The position numbers and the translations under genes are program-made. The notes beneath the pieces are model-generated. The model was not told the DNA's origin. It did no database searches and saw only the letters and a program-made list of their open reading frames with translations. From Gracilariopsis chorda (lineage: Eukaryota; Rhodophyta; Florideophyceae; Gracilariales; Gracilariaceae), in assembly GCA_003194525.1 (NCBI GenBank), contig NBIV01000327.1, positions 1 through 54,856 of the forward strand: a stretch of DNA of 54,856 nt, read 5' to 3'. Positions 35,386 to 45,928 of this stretch are shown here, one piece after another. How positions within the stretch are numbered: position 1 is the stretch's first letter; each line of letters opens with the position of its first letter.

Positions 35386-36094
35386 ATAAAAGGTGCCAAC
35401 CGGTCGGCCGAGGCTTCAGCGGTTGGTGGGTGTAGTTTCCTAGAAAGCCCGGACGGAGGATGGGCTCAAGGATCCGAAGCGGTCAATCAGGAGACGTCGG
35501 GCGAGGGCGGTGGAACCGGACGGACAACTGCGCCAGGCGTGGTCAGTGTGCACGCGTTGGGTGTTGGCGGTCGTGTACCACTAGTGGTGACCGGTCGGAC
35601 TAGCTGCGCTACCTAGTGCGCCGTCTGTATCGCGAACTAGAAGTAGGTGCTCGTAGACTTGGTCCAGGAACGTCTGGCTTTACTCGAAAAGGGGTAGTGA
35701 CCGTAGTGGTACCTATATACTAGCCCAGGCCCTAGTGGCGCACCTAGAGGACACTGTAATGGGCCTCGAGGTGCAGGCCCGTCGGCCGCACATGGGTCAC
35801 TAATACTACCCTAGCTGGAAATACTAAAAATTAGTGTACCGCACGGAAAATCTCGGTACGCATTCCGACCATGTGCACAAGCACACACGTGTACAACCTG
35901 TCCGATTCCCGGTCCGTCATCCGCTCGGCCGCTCGCCCGCAACGTGTGCACTAGGTGCTCCGCACGCTGCGCTCACACATAACTCGCCCGCTTGGTTACC
36001 CGCATTTCCCACCTTACCCGCACGTCCGCTATTCCACATTGCTGCACAAACGTCATTGCAAGAAATTGGGAATCAATCTGTTGTAATGGTTTAG
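35386..36094. other. GC-rich non-coding block inside copia-2
   Basis: 709 bp between the pol stop and the polypurine tract, far longer than usual for copia elements. It is rich in GC, CpG and CTAG-containing words, and has no convincing ORF (a plus frame at 35834-36094 is His/Pro/Ala-rich and unlike a known protein). Possibly captured DNA. Confidence 0.4.
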
Positions 36095-36106
36095 AACGAG
36101 AGGGAG
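36095..36106 (+). promoter_or_regulatory. Polypurine tract of copia-2
   Basis: AACGAGAGGGAG directly before the 3' LTR. Confidence 0.75.
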
Positions 36107-36334
36107 TGTTGACGGTATTTGTTGACAGGTTACGTTCTATGAAGTTTAGGTGAATTAACGATTACGGGAGATCAATATCTTTCTCAGTTAGACTGCAATG
36201 ACGGTATCTGAATTTTATCTGTGAGGTTTACAGAACATGTGTGAACTTGAAGTCCTCACTTTTCTCTACTTAAGGCTGGCTTCGTGGTCTATTCAGACTA
36301 AAAGTGAGAAGCAAAAAATTTGTGATCTCGAAAA
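36107..36334 (+). repeat. 3' LTR of copia-2
   Basis: Begins TGTTGACGGTATTTG and ends CTCGAAAA, followed by the CAAAT duplication. Confidence 0.88.
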
Positions 36335-36339
36335 CAAAT

Positions 36340-37248
36340 TATGAAATACATATGCGCTACCCTTGTACGCAGCAGCGTACAGCACACTGCTTGCACATAC
36401 AGTCTCATTTCCGTCCCTCCAAGAGACCGTGCCGCGAGTTGTGAATTAGCTTCCAACCGCTTTTGCCTCCCCAGCCCGCTTTTGTAGGCAGAATTTCAGC
36501 CTGCTGTCGTGCCAAGTGGGACGGTAGCAGCTCCAACGCTGCCCAGCGTATCTGTGCAAAAAGACGAACGCCGACCGTTTCCGGTATCGCTTCATGTTGC
36601 AGCTGTCTAGCTCTCAAGCACAAGTCGACGGTGTTAGTCCGCGCTCGAACGTCTCTCGCGCTTCACCCTTGTAAGACTCTTCCGTGCAGTTTGCGCTACC
36701 AAACTAACCGCCCAAATCACACCATGTGCTGCGCATGTTTACCCAAAGTTTACGTCCATGTCACAAGTTTGTCGTCCGATGTACTCGTTGCCTATTCTAA
36801 AATCTAATTCTATTACCCTCACGCACCACGTGGAGCACTACTCACTAATCCAAAAAGTTAAAGTTTCACTCTTAATACGGTATCCACAACGTCAACGAAG
36901 AGATTTAACTGACATGTTTTGCTCAAAGTTCCTTGCAAGCAATTTTATGCCTTCAGTGGATGGTTCACTTCCTCCCTTTGTGAGGATGAGTTCCAGTCAG
37001 AGCTTAAGAAAGATGATTGTAAGTTCTCCAAACTGTACAAAGTTTCGATTTCCATGCACTAACTCACCACATAACGCCGTTTAACCCTTTTGTAATATAA
37101 CATCTCCTTCTTGTCCACTAAATCCCGGTTCGAGTGCATTCTTCCATCTACCGTTTATTTTCTGCCCTCTTCCGCTGTCTGGCTGTACCCCAGCACTGAG
37201 CAACACTACTTAATGGATGTATGTCTTAGTTTTGTACATCCGTTGATG
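36340..37248. other. Intergenic stretch
   Basis: No recognisable gene. A minus ORF at 36623-36405 (VGVRLFAQIRWAALELLPSH) and a plus ORF at 36463-36807 overlap on opposite strands, and neither is convincing. From 36800 it is AT-rich, downstream of the RCC1 pseudogene. Confidence 0.35.
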
Positions 37249-39456
37249 CTACATGTCACAAACAAAATCTGGCATCGCTTCACGTGAGAAGGCAGCCGCC
37301 TGTTCTACTTGTCGTTGTCATTCATACACGGTATCAGTGTCCTTGGTAATGTCGATTGCAGTTATGTTTTCGAAGCGTTTGGTCGAAAACATTGCAGGCG
37401 TTGAGGATGTCTCTGGAACCTCCATGTATATAATACGATCAGCATGAGCACACAAGAAACAAGAAACTCGCGCTGTAATGTTGATGATCACCTTTACGGA
37501 CATATGGCTCTTTCCATTTCTATCATTTCTCAGCTGATGGTACGAAGTTTTTCCCCATGCAGACAAATCTTGATCGGCATTCATATCCATAGTAAAACTT
37601 TGTACGATTTTGACGTCAATTACAAATTGATCAGCCAGAGCTTCAACCAGTTTCGGACGCACCACATCACGAAATTCTGCGTGCAATTTTGCCCATCTGA
37701 CCCGCATCCCCATGTTTAAACTGCTCCTGTATTTGTTACAGCGGCAGAGTGTCGATCACTACTGGAGACAGCAATCACCTTCAAGCCCTGCAGAATTTCG
37801 ATGAGTTTGGGTCTTAGTACGGTATCGCCCTTCTTGTGGTGCAATGCCCCAAAGGGGAAAAACACCGTAAGACGTTCGGGATCTTCCTCTCACGAGGTGA
37901 ACCCAGTTGGGTAGAGCCCTCCCAGAGGTGTCACGGCGAAGCCGGTTTTTAAGACCAGGGACACCTGTCGCGACTCGCGCAGGGAGGTGAAGGCGAAGAA
38001 TCGGTATCCGCGTGAGCGGGGTGTGGTCATCAGTAGAGGTATGTTTCCACGTAAGTGTGGGTGTGTGAGCGGATGCGCACACGAGGCCTGCGGATAGCTA
38101 GAGTTGCTACCCTAAAAAGTGGAAGAAGGAAGGGCGAAGAGGAGGAAGAAAGGACGAAGTGAGTCGCGAGAGCTACGGGGACAAACGGCGATGCCGGTGG
38201 ACAGGACTCCCTATACAGGGCGAAACACCAATGCAATTGGAACAATTATACTCCCAGTGATGGGTCCCTTTAGATGTGCAAGGGGGTTAGATGTCCCGTG
38301 GTTTACGGCGTTTCCCTCCAAGGAGGAGTAGAGTACGCGCGCAAGCGGCAACAACTAGAGCCAATTCCCCAGGTTGGGGTCCCTTGTTGGGGAAGTTTTA
38401 CTGGTGCGACGGCAGTGCGCCGTCGCACTAAGTACTAGCTTCCCAGAAATGGGTGTGAAAATAATAAATAATATTAACTAAAATACTCCACATTTCGTGG
38501 CAACATCCACTACTGTGGCCAACCGCCAATTGACCCAAAACCGTGTCCCACGTGTCCATACCCACCATGGTGGGGCGTAGTTCATATACACACTACACAA
38601 CCGATAATATCGGGAAAACGATCAAGTACCAGGAATCCCTCCCTGAGGGCGTTGCACTTCACTTCTTTCCAAATCCTAGCTGCCCGAAGTCGTTATAACC
38701 CCATCCGAATACGCGTCTATCTCTTTTTATAGCGAACGAGTGAAGATCGCCGCAAAAAAGGACACACACGCTTTCATGAGATAGGTCTGGGATAATCGTC
38801 AGAATGTCACGATCTTTGGTGTCTCTGAGACCGAGTTGACTACGTGCACCCCATCCCCACGACCACACCTCCCCGTCCTCCGTCAGCCCCAAATTTTTGT
38901 GGTAGCCAGCCGTAATTGCTCTCTCGTTATGACTATTGAGGCTTTCGACACATGTTGCTGCGCACGAATCTTCTCATCGCCGTATCCTAAGTGCCCATTC
39001 TTTCCCTCTCGCCACGTGAACACCAGACCCGTTGTACATCGCGCAATGGTATGGTATCGGCCACAATAGACTTCTGCAATGTGAAGAGAAGAGCTTCCTC
39101 TTTCCTTTGAAATTGCTGCTTCTACTTTCTTGACGCTCGTGGGACGTATGAGGATCACTTTGATGGCATCCCACATTTCACATGATCTCCCAAACCAATT
39201 TGTCTCTACTGATTGTAACATAACACGAACCATCGATTGCCGTCCAGAACACTGCAGTAGGACCACAAGCAACTTGTCTTACCGGGACGCCTTCTAATCT
39301 TAAAACCATTTCTAGGACACGTTCGTTTGTGCCAGCAAACGCTGGACCGAGGTGATGGCTTTTGGCGCTGCCCCATGTCCATACGGTGTTTGCGCGGCCC
39401 CCACTACACCAGCCTTGTATGACAGAAGAGTTTAAGGTCAAATGATTTGTTCCCAT
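37249..39456 (-). pseudogene. RCC1-repeat protein, split by a solo LTR
   Basis: RCC1-type beta-propeller repeats are spread over several minus-strand pieces: VWTWGSAKSHHLGPAF and RQVACGPTAVFWTAIDG (39456-39181); then, after frameshifts, LHIAEVYCGRYHTIARCTTG and HLGYGDEK (39170-38893); EVWSWGWGARSQLGLRD and VFGWGYNDFGQLGFGKK (38892-38662). The coding sequence stops where a solo LTR begins. Beyond it the same frame resumes (37829) with GDTVLRPKLIEILQGLKVIA, a TAA, then TWGCGSDGQ and, in another frame, a C-terminal part to 37249. Another stop (TGA, 37318) stands where Trp would fit. RCC1 proteins act as exchange factors or scaffolds. Total length without the LTR is about 460 codons. Inactivated by insertion, frameshifts and stops. 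Confidence 0.8.
37835..38661 (-). repeat. Solo LTR of the gypsy-1 family
   Basis: On the minus strand it starts TGAAGTGCAAC and ends CATTGCACCACA, 827 bp. It aligns along its length with the 3' LTR 14232-15063 (shared blocks TCCCCAACAAGGG, CGGCTTCGCCGTGAC/TC, GAGAGGAAGATCCCGAAC). Exact CTTCT duplications lie at 37830-37834 and 38662-38666. The LTR's first bases (TGA) create the stop that ends the upstream RCC1 frame. A solo LTR forms by recombination between the two LTRs of an inserted element. Confidence 0.9.
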
Positions 39457-40407
39457 CTAAATTCGATACGGTTGCGGAGAGTTTGTGGCACGCGCAAATC
39501 TATGTCAAGCTATGAACGTAATCGAGAAAAGTGTGAAGGGTGGTATGCTTGATAACCTTAGAGCGTGGTAAAAGCTACCCAAAAGCCGGAGAACCATAAA
39601 CTGTCATGGATAATAGCGAAAAAGAGCAGACCGAGGGTACGAAGGGTAGGAGGCAAGCTTCCCTCCTACCTATCTATGACCTATCAGCTCATCAACTTCC
39701 GGGCAAGTCTGTGCACTTCTTCATCTTTAAACTAATATAATTAAAGCACTGGCCAGTCGGGTAGCTACGAAAATTGCATGATATAGAGGCCTATAGTGCA
39801 GCAGTTGATGAGTAAACTGCCGTTGAGCCGACTGTGGGGGTCACGAGTTGGAGGCTTGGGTGATACAGGATAACTTGATTTTTCAGATGTTGCCCCGTTT
39901 TGATATTTTTGAAATGTACGGAAGGGGTATGGTGGTCCCAAACTTGTGGTTCATCATCCTTCCACGAACAGGGCGTAGACGTCACTACTCTACAACTGCA
40001 ATGCCGGGACATTCCCGACACGTTTTATAACGTCTGCTCGTATATTCCGGAACCAGAAGCTTATATGAGGCCAAGTGCTACAAAAAGGTATGACACTTTG
40101 GCGAGCTTCTTAAGCCGTTGTTACGTGATTAATCTTAAGAATACGTTTGTATATCTTATTTCATGAGCACCTACAAATGAATAGGAGGATCCGAGAAATC
40201 ACATTTTCGCAGTTTCACAAACATGGAGCCAATCAGAGTACCTAAAAACGCTCCTCTTGTTGCCTGGAAGTGTGGAAACTGTGACCACAAGCATATACTC
40301 ACCAAAAATTCGCAATTTCTGTATGGTTCGATTGGAAGCAAGATTTGAGTAAGTAAACAAGCACTACTTCTCTCTTTACGCATAAATGATCATCGACTAA
40401 CTCTAAT
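39457..40407. other. Intergenic stretch upstream of the RCC1 pseudogene
   Basis: No gene supported. A weakly tRNA-like stretch near 39790-39860 is discussed under rejected items. Confidence 0.3.
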
Positions 40408-41602
40408 GTGGTGCATTCTCCTTTTCTCAAAGCACACATGGACTCAGAAGTAGAGCTTATTGTCATCCTTGCCGTGGCAATAACCATTCTCTTTGTACTA
40501 CACGAACCTCGTCCGTCGCACATCAGGTCGTACCGAATATTAAAGTACACCAGACATGGCCTAGAACACCCCCTTTGTCATGAAACTTCATGGCAATCTC
40601 TTCTGGAAACGGTGATGGCTCTCAGTTTGTTGTACCGCTATCGGTGCCTCGTTTCTTATTCTTTGGTGAACTTATTCTATGTTTTGACAATTGAAGATGG
40701 GAAGTGCACAATGGTTCTCCATTTCACCATACTACTTCTTGCCGTGGTCGAAAGCCTCTCTTAAATTCAGGGAATTTTTTGGGGCTTGCACTTTCGTACA
40801 AACGGACGAAAGATGTGATTTACGAGGTATACAGAGCAACGGAATCATGCCGAATTCACTATCGGAATGGTTAGATTATTCGTTGAAGATTCTGTGAAAT
40901 GTGATAAGAGACCCAAGCTACGAGGCGTTTCGAATCGTATGGCCAACTGTCGCCGAAATGGACGACTCAACACAGCTGTTGCAGAAGTATTGACAGTATG
41001 GGTATGCACTGCTGGGAGTGTTCGGTGTGAAAGACGGAGCACGCTTCAAATTTGTTCTTTTCGACGATATGGATGCGCAGAATGCTTGTTTTCAAGCTTT
41101 CATGCAGCAGGTTGAGGTAACGAACCTTCTTGTGTGAAACTTTAAGGGCGAGATAATCCATGCTGCGTTAAGCTTTCCGGGAAGTAAGCATGATAATAAA
41201 CTCGCCTATGTTTCAGGACTGTATTGGCCCTTTCTAAAAGACGATACGATCACACCTCCAAGTTAAGCTATTCTGGATGATAGCCCCTTTGTCCACAGTA
41301 CACTGGTGACAAATGGGAAGGTTCTGCGAGCACGAAAGCTCAATGAGATGAAGACTATTCCCAAGTCCGAAGAGTGCACTGCAATCGAGTTGTTGCTTCA
41401 ACAGTTATATCCGAGCGAGTGGCAGAGTGCAGAGTGGGGAATTCGGGGTTTGCCTGCACCGTTTCGCCTCCTGATTAGAACATTTCCATCGAACTCAAGT
41501 AAACTAGGCAGACTGCTCAGCGTGGCCTGTCTCCTTTCTAACAATCGCACAAGAAAGGTTGGATACAATCAAATGAGGACTGTTTACGGCTCCTTCTGGT
41601 AA
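40408..41602 (+). pseudogene. PIF/Harbinger-like DDE transposase
   Basis: The N-terminal part is in one frame (from 40408, SYRILKYTRHGLEHPLCHET), and the core is in another frame from 40691 to 41602 with stops at 40895, 40991, 41135 and 41264. The core reads FVLFDDMDAQNACFQAF, LLV*NFKGEIIHAALSFPG, SKHDNKLAYVSG, PS*AILDDSPF, SAEWGIRGLPAPFRLL, and RTRKVGYNQMRTVYGSFW. This is the arrangement of DDE_Tnp_4-type nucleases of the Harbinger group: D near 41063, D at 41191-41193, E near 41432. The TGA at 41135 replaces an expected Trp. No terminal inverted repeats were found around it. Dead copy. Confidence 0.75.
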
Positions 41603-42016
41603 CAATACAATGTAAACGACCAGAAAATTGATAATGTACATACCCACCGCGCTGTTAATGATAACCAATGCTCTCCTCTTCATGAAAATTGGCTTGCTGC
41701 CATGGTACGGGTGCTTGCAATGGAAAATGAAACCATTGTGGCAGGTCGAGGCATAATGCAAGCCGGATTAGGCGGAGCGCACTGTAGAATAAGCAGAAAG
41801 AGAAACAGGAAAGGTTGGGAGTTGGGTAACTTGGCCACAATGGATGCGTTGGAAGGCTGCGAACGCGAAGAGGAAGTCGAGATGGGGTGTTTGCCATATA
41901 CAATTTCGTTTTTGTGGGCTGAATATCATACCCATTGCTCTTGTAGCGCTTGCTCCGCTGGGGACAAAAAGGGAATAACAATACTCTCTCATCTTTCTGA
42001 GGCCTCTCTCTTTGAT
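41603..42016. other. Spacer between transposase and aminotransferase fragments
   Basis: A plus-strand frame stays open (41702-42034), but its sequence has no recognisable domain and overlaps the end of the minus-strand aminotransferase fragment. Probably non-coding. Confidence 0.3.
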
Positions 42017-42706
42017 GACTCACCCTTTCGATAACCAAACTGCGCAACAGAAAGACACGAATGACAGGTAATCCGGCAAGTGCTGAAGGCGAGCCCTTGA
42101 AACAACTCTAATGCCGTCCAACAAGACTTTTATATGCTTGGAGTGGGCATCCTGCACGAGTTGAAAATCATGCTGAACGCCGGAAAATTTGGAATGCGCT
42201 GGATATGCGAACAATGAAGGCGAAGCAGTGGGAGCCTTATGTTTGTCAAGATACGAAAGAGGCTGCAAAAGCGTCAGGTGGGATTGCAGGGGAAATAGTA
42301 CGGTTCTACAACGACCCATTCTGGCCGACTCCCTGAGCACCAGGATGGAGTTGTGGTTGTTTCCGGTGAGTTATAGCGTAGAATGGCGGTCGAAAGGAAA
42401 GGTTTGCGCGACGAGATGAATGGCGGAGGAGGCGTTTGCAGTGAAGATGATTTCGTGATCGCGCGCATTGAAGAAGCGCAACACGGTTGTCTTGACGCAG
42501 TGAAAGGCGGCAGTGGCGGCTGAGGACGGCAATGAGGCCGAATGCGGGTTGGCGTACACGTTGGAGGAAACATTTGATATGTCCTGTTCAGGGAGCAATT
42601 TCCGCACGGGAAATGCGCCGGTGTAGTCAAGATAGATGACGTTCGAGCGGTCAAGTTGGGAAAACTGCTTTCGACGCAGTCTAGAAAAGGCGAAAGTGTC
42701 CGTCAT
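42017..42706 (-). pseudogene. Class V aminotransferase / molybdenum-cofactor sulfurase-like fragment
   Basis: From ATG 42706: FSQLDRSNVIYLDYTGAFPV, NVYANPHSASLPSSA, LRFFNARDHEIIFTANASSA and IHLVAQTF. An in-frame stop follows (near 42371), then, in the same frame, LTGNNHNSILVLRESARMG, SLFAYPAHSKFSGVQHDFQL and VLLDGIRVVS, ending VSFCCAVWLSKG at the TGA near 42020. This is the N-terminal PLP-domain pattern of MOCOS/ABA3-type sulfurases: the A-x-PHS-x-S block, the HNS block, a FAYPAHSKFSG block and VLLD. The expected SF-K-FG-P-TG lysine block is decayed: a neighbouring frame reads AQFGYRKG. Everything after it is absent, so the protein is truncated to roughly its first quarter to third. Confidence 0.7.
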
Positions 42707-43168
42707 AGTGAACGGCAGGCGGTTTGACAGCAGACAAAGAGCCAGCCGGCAGACGGCGAGAAAGAAGTGACGAAGAGGTGTGAGTGGGTGGAAGGAGCAC
42801 GACGCCGGGGCGAGTATGGGATAGCCATGGCTGCTTTAAGAACGTTGGGGCGAAAAACAATGGCAGCAAAGAACAACAGCGGCCAAAGAGAACCCCATGC
42901 GCAGCGCGCCATGTGTTTGCAGCACCCGCCCGACTTTGCACCAGATTGGGTGAAAAACGCGCTATGGTACGTACCCTCATTTGCAGCGCGTTTGCCGCCA
43001 CTCAGATTTAGCCCCGCGCAGCGGACCAATCAGTGCCTGCCAAGACATGGCGGTGTAGCGCGCCGAGCACGCCACCTGCCATGCACGTCGAGACAAGACA
43101 TGACGCTCTACCATTCAAACCCAGTCACACACCTCACTGTACAGCCGCCAGTACTTCGTCCTTTCCTC
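42707..43168. promoter_or_regulatory. GC-rich intergenic region with CCAAT motifs
   Basis: Upstream of the aminotransferase-like gene. It contains ACCAATCAG at about 43024-43032 and GATTGGG near 42944 (inverted CCAAT), in CpG-rich sequence. It could be the former promoter. No TATA element was seen and no gene is supported. Confidence 0.3.
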
Positions 43169-43558
43169 TTACCATGAAATTGAAGATGATGTTCGTCTTG
43201 GTCTGCTCAGAGGCATGTTGAGCTGCAACTTGGGCGTGATCACAGAACTCTGCCGCGAATCTTCCTTCTCTGCATCCTCAAACATCATACTCATGATCTG
43301 CAGTTCGTTGTTTGGGTCCAGCCACTGATTCAGCTCGTCCGCAAACACAAACGGGTGCATTCACTCTTCCTCCAGCAGCAAAGAGAAGCAGAATAGCATC
43401 GTGCAGCACATTATTTCCCCGCCACTATTCGTGCACGCACTGATCTCCCTCAGCCCAACGTCCTTCCGATACGATACTACGACTGCAACGCCAGATCTCC
43501 AGCTTTTTCTGATTCTGCAGTGATCAACTCCAGATCCCCAGCGCATACCAGTCGTTCT

Positions 43559-43847
43559 TAAAGGGTAGAAAACTTCACCCTCATCTCGGCAATGCCCTTA
43601 TTAAGCCAACTCAAAATTTTCGCCTTCTTCCTTGACAATCGTTTGCGCTTCGGCCCAAACCGCTTTTGCCATTCCTCCACCCCGCGCTGAAGTGCCTCAA
43701 TCTTTCGCTGTCGCGGTTCAAAGCAATTCCCAGAAATAGGTCAGCGGCAGTCATTGTACTAACAGTCTCCTCTATACTTGTGACAATCTGGAACCCTACG
43801 GCCAACCCTGATGGACAGGATTTCGAACGGAGAGTCCTGCCAACCAT
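43559..43847 (-). pseudogene. Small unrecognised protein remnant
   Basis: Starts at ATG 43847 (VGFQIVTSIEETVSTMTAAD, LFLGIALNRDSERL). It then needs one frameshift near 43690 to continue into ALQRGVEEWQKRFGPKRKR and KAKILSWLNKGIAEMRVKF, ending at 43559. The Lys/Arg-rich helical end looks genuine. No family recognised. Confidence 0.3.
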
Positions 43848-44034
43848 CTGAAGTGTTGCTTTTCGCCAGTGAGCAGTTCATACAAAGGTTTTTATATGTT
43901 TTGTTTAATTCGTCTTATTGCGCCCTCAACAAAATCTTAAATTGTCTTTCGTGACCAAATAATCTCGATTCTTCACAGTGCTCTGGGCTAGAATGCGAAT
44001 AGAATATGATATTTTCTGAATGGTTGCGCTCATT

Positions 44035-44748
44035 TCAATGTGCCTTCGTTTTCAAAAAGACTCTTTGGCATATAGGTTGAATCGAATTTCGGTTGTTGGT
44101 ACGTCTATCGTTGAATGCCTCTTCGTGAACTTGTAATTCACCTTCGGTACCCTGATTGCTCTTCTTGTGCAGGTTGTTATTGTAAATCGTAGGATGCATC
44201 TTCGCGGGAATTTCATTTTGAATTGGTTTGGCTCTACGCCTGGATAACGGACATGTTGGATTGCCTTTAATTTTTGGTGTGTAAACTAGCTTATCATACT
44301 TCTTCCTCAGACTTGACACAGTTTTACAAGGTTTGTCATACCATTTGGCGTATTCATCATACGCTACTTTCACTTTGGCCCATCCGTTCTGACCAATTGG
44401 TTCCTATTCTTCTACAATATATAGCAGTTTCTGTTCCTCTTGAACGCTGTAGTTCTGTGCCCCATATCTTCCTTCATGACCTGAATCTCCTGCGTAATTA
44501 CACGAATCTTGTTCTTGGTCTGCGTGGTTGGAATCGGCGGAATGAAGTTTTCGAGATGGTGCAGATGCCACGAGATTTGCAATTGAAATACGAGAGCGGT
44601 GCATATTGGGTTTAGGCGAATGTATTGTGCGAAAGACGTCGGTGTTATGTAGAATATCATTCTTTACAAACCGAAACAGTTGAATATCTAAGCAAAAAGG
44701 TGGCCGGAACGTTGCAGCTGTTCGTGTTATGAATACGGACAAGTGCAC
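44035..44748 (-). pseudogene. Myb/SANT-like transposon-type DNA-binding protein
   Basis: A single minus-strand frame of about 238 codons is interrupted only by a TAG near 44404, just before the domain core. The core reads LLYIVEE-x-EPIGQNGWAKV, then YDEYAKWYDKPCKTVSSLRK, KYDKLVYTPKIKGNPTCP and RRRAKPIQNEI. This is the trihelix/Myb-like pattern seen next to many eukaryotic DNA transposases, including Harbinger ORF2 proteins. The conserved Trp, the K-T-V-S-S-L-R-K-K helix and the NPTCP turn are present. The first ATG is at 44748; an internal one near 44604 is an alternative. It may derive from the same element group as the Harbinger-like transposase 2.4 kb away, but the aminotransferase fragment lies between them. 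Confidence 0.55.
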
Positions 44749-45928
44749 ATGAAAAGAAACCTTGGATGTACTTGTTACTTTTAAGCTGTGTAGATTCTAA
44801 GCAAGGGAATGTCGCTACTGCTGAGGTCTGGGAAAACTGTGAAACTGTGATTTCTCGGATCCTCCCAATATACGGTATTGTGCTCAGACATTGTTCGACA
44901 CGAAGTACTGAAAATTTTATTCATATCACGGCCTTTATGGTAGCTACCGATGGTATCTTTGGTTCCTGTATCTTTGCGCGTGCGGCATCGCACCATGGCA
45001 CGCCTCGCTGCCAACGGTCGCACTGCACGCAAAGTATGTTCAGCGCGCGGACCAGTTGTACACGTGTTGCCACTCGCCGTTCTCTCTCTTGCATTGCTTG
45101 CAACACACAGGGCACCGGTGCATGATGCAGCATGCGCCGTTTGTGCCTGGATGCCAGCGGAGCTCTCGCATTTTGTTCGGCGTCACAGGTGAGCAATGCT
45201 GTTTTTGCCGACCTTGTCTTGCACCGTTTTAAAGACAATTGTCTTTGGGCCTTCTGTGACTCTTTCGCACCCCGCTTTCCTAGATATATGTGATCTTTTA
45301 CTGTTTACCGCCTCTATTCATCAGGTTCTCTGGCACGTCGCCACGCATTCTCCTCGCTATCATCTTCAATCTTCCTGTTGCCATATGCTCTCTCTCTCTC
45401 TTTCTCGGACTTTTTCCCCTGGTCTTGCTGGCGTGCCCCGCTGTCTCAGAGCTAATCCAGTTAGCGCCAAAGCTCAATATCAATCTTAGCATTATAGAAC
45501 CCATTTAGGATGGCCGCCATTGATTCTGTACTGCACCCAACTCTTTGCCCAAAATGCCATTCCTGGCGTAGCACGTTCTTTGCCTGGATGCTAAGACTCT
45601 TAGCCCGAATAAATGGATCCAAGACATACGTCTGTGTTCTCGGAACGCTAGTATTTGGGGCTAGTTTGGTCTGATTGAAATATTTCGTCCAAAACTTCTG
45701 CAGAAAATGACGGATCGCGAATGCAGAGGTAATTTTCGTTAATTTTTTAGAGTGCCAGCTAGTTTTCGCATTCGATTCTAGCACAGAGTCTTCCATATTA
45801 TGAATGCAAAACGAACGCAAAAGACGTCGCTATTTTACCGTGGAGTTTTGTATGTCATTCGCTAGATGTGAATAACGGGTCTGGAGCTTAAGAACCGCTC
45901 TTACCAACCCATATCACGACGACACCCA
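44749..45928. other. Region without a recognised gene
   Basis: A minus ORF at 45820-45461 (119 codons; FAIRHFLQKFWTKYFNQTKL) might be a coding remnant. Opposite-strand frames at 44921-45238 are Arg/Cys-rich shadows. A TC-repeat stretch lies near 45388-45405. Confidence 0.25.

Larger units (their letters stand above)
31014..36334 (+). mobile_element. Ty1/copia retrotransposon (copia-2), complete ends
   Basis: LTRs of 229 and 228 bp (TGTTGACGG to GAAAA) are flanked by exact CAAAT duplications at 31009-31013 and 36335-36339. A primer-binding site follows the 5' LTR directly, and an AACGAGAGGGAG polypurine tract precedes the 3' LTR. Gag and Pol lie between, with six in-frame stops and two frameshifts. 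About 700 bp of GC-rich non-coding DNA separates the pol stop from the 3' LTR. Confidence 0.92.

Noticed and set aside
39785..39865. tRNA-like stretch (TAGTGCAGCAG box A-like, GAGTTGGAGGC box B-like)
   Set aside because: The TTC of box B is altered, stems do not pair convincingly and no acceptor stem forms. At best a decayed tRNA-derived SINE.
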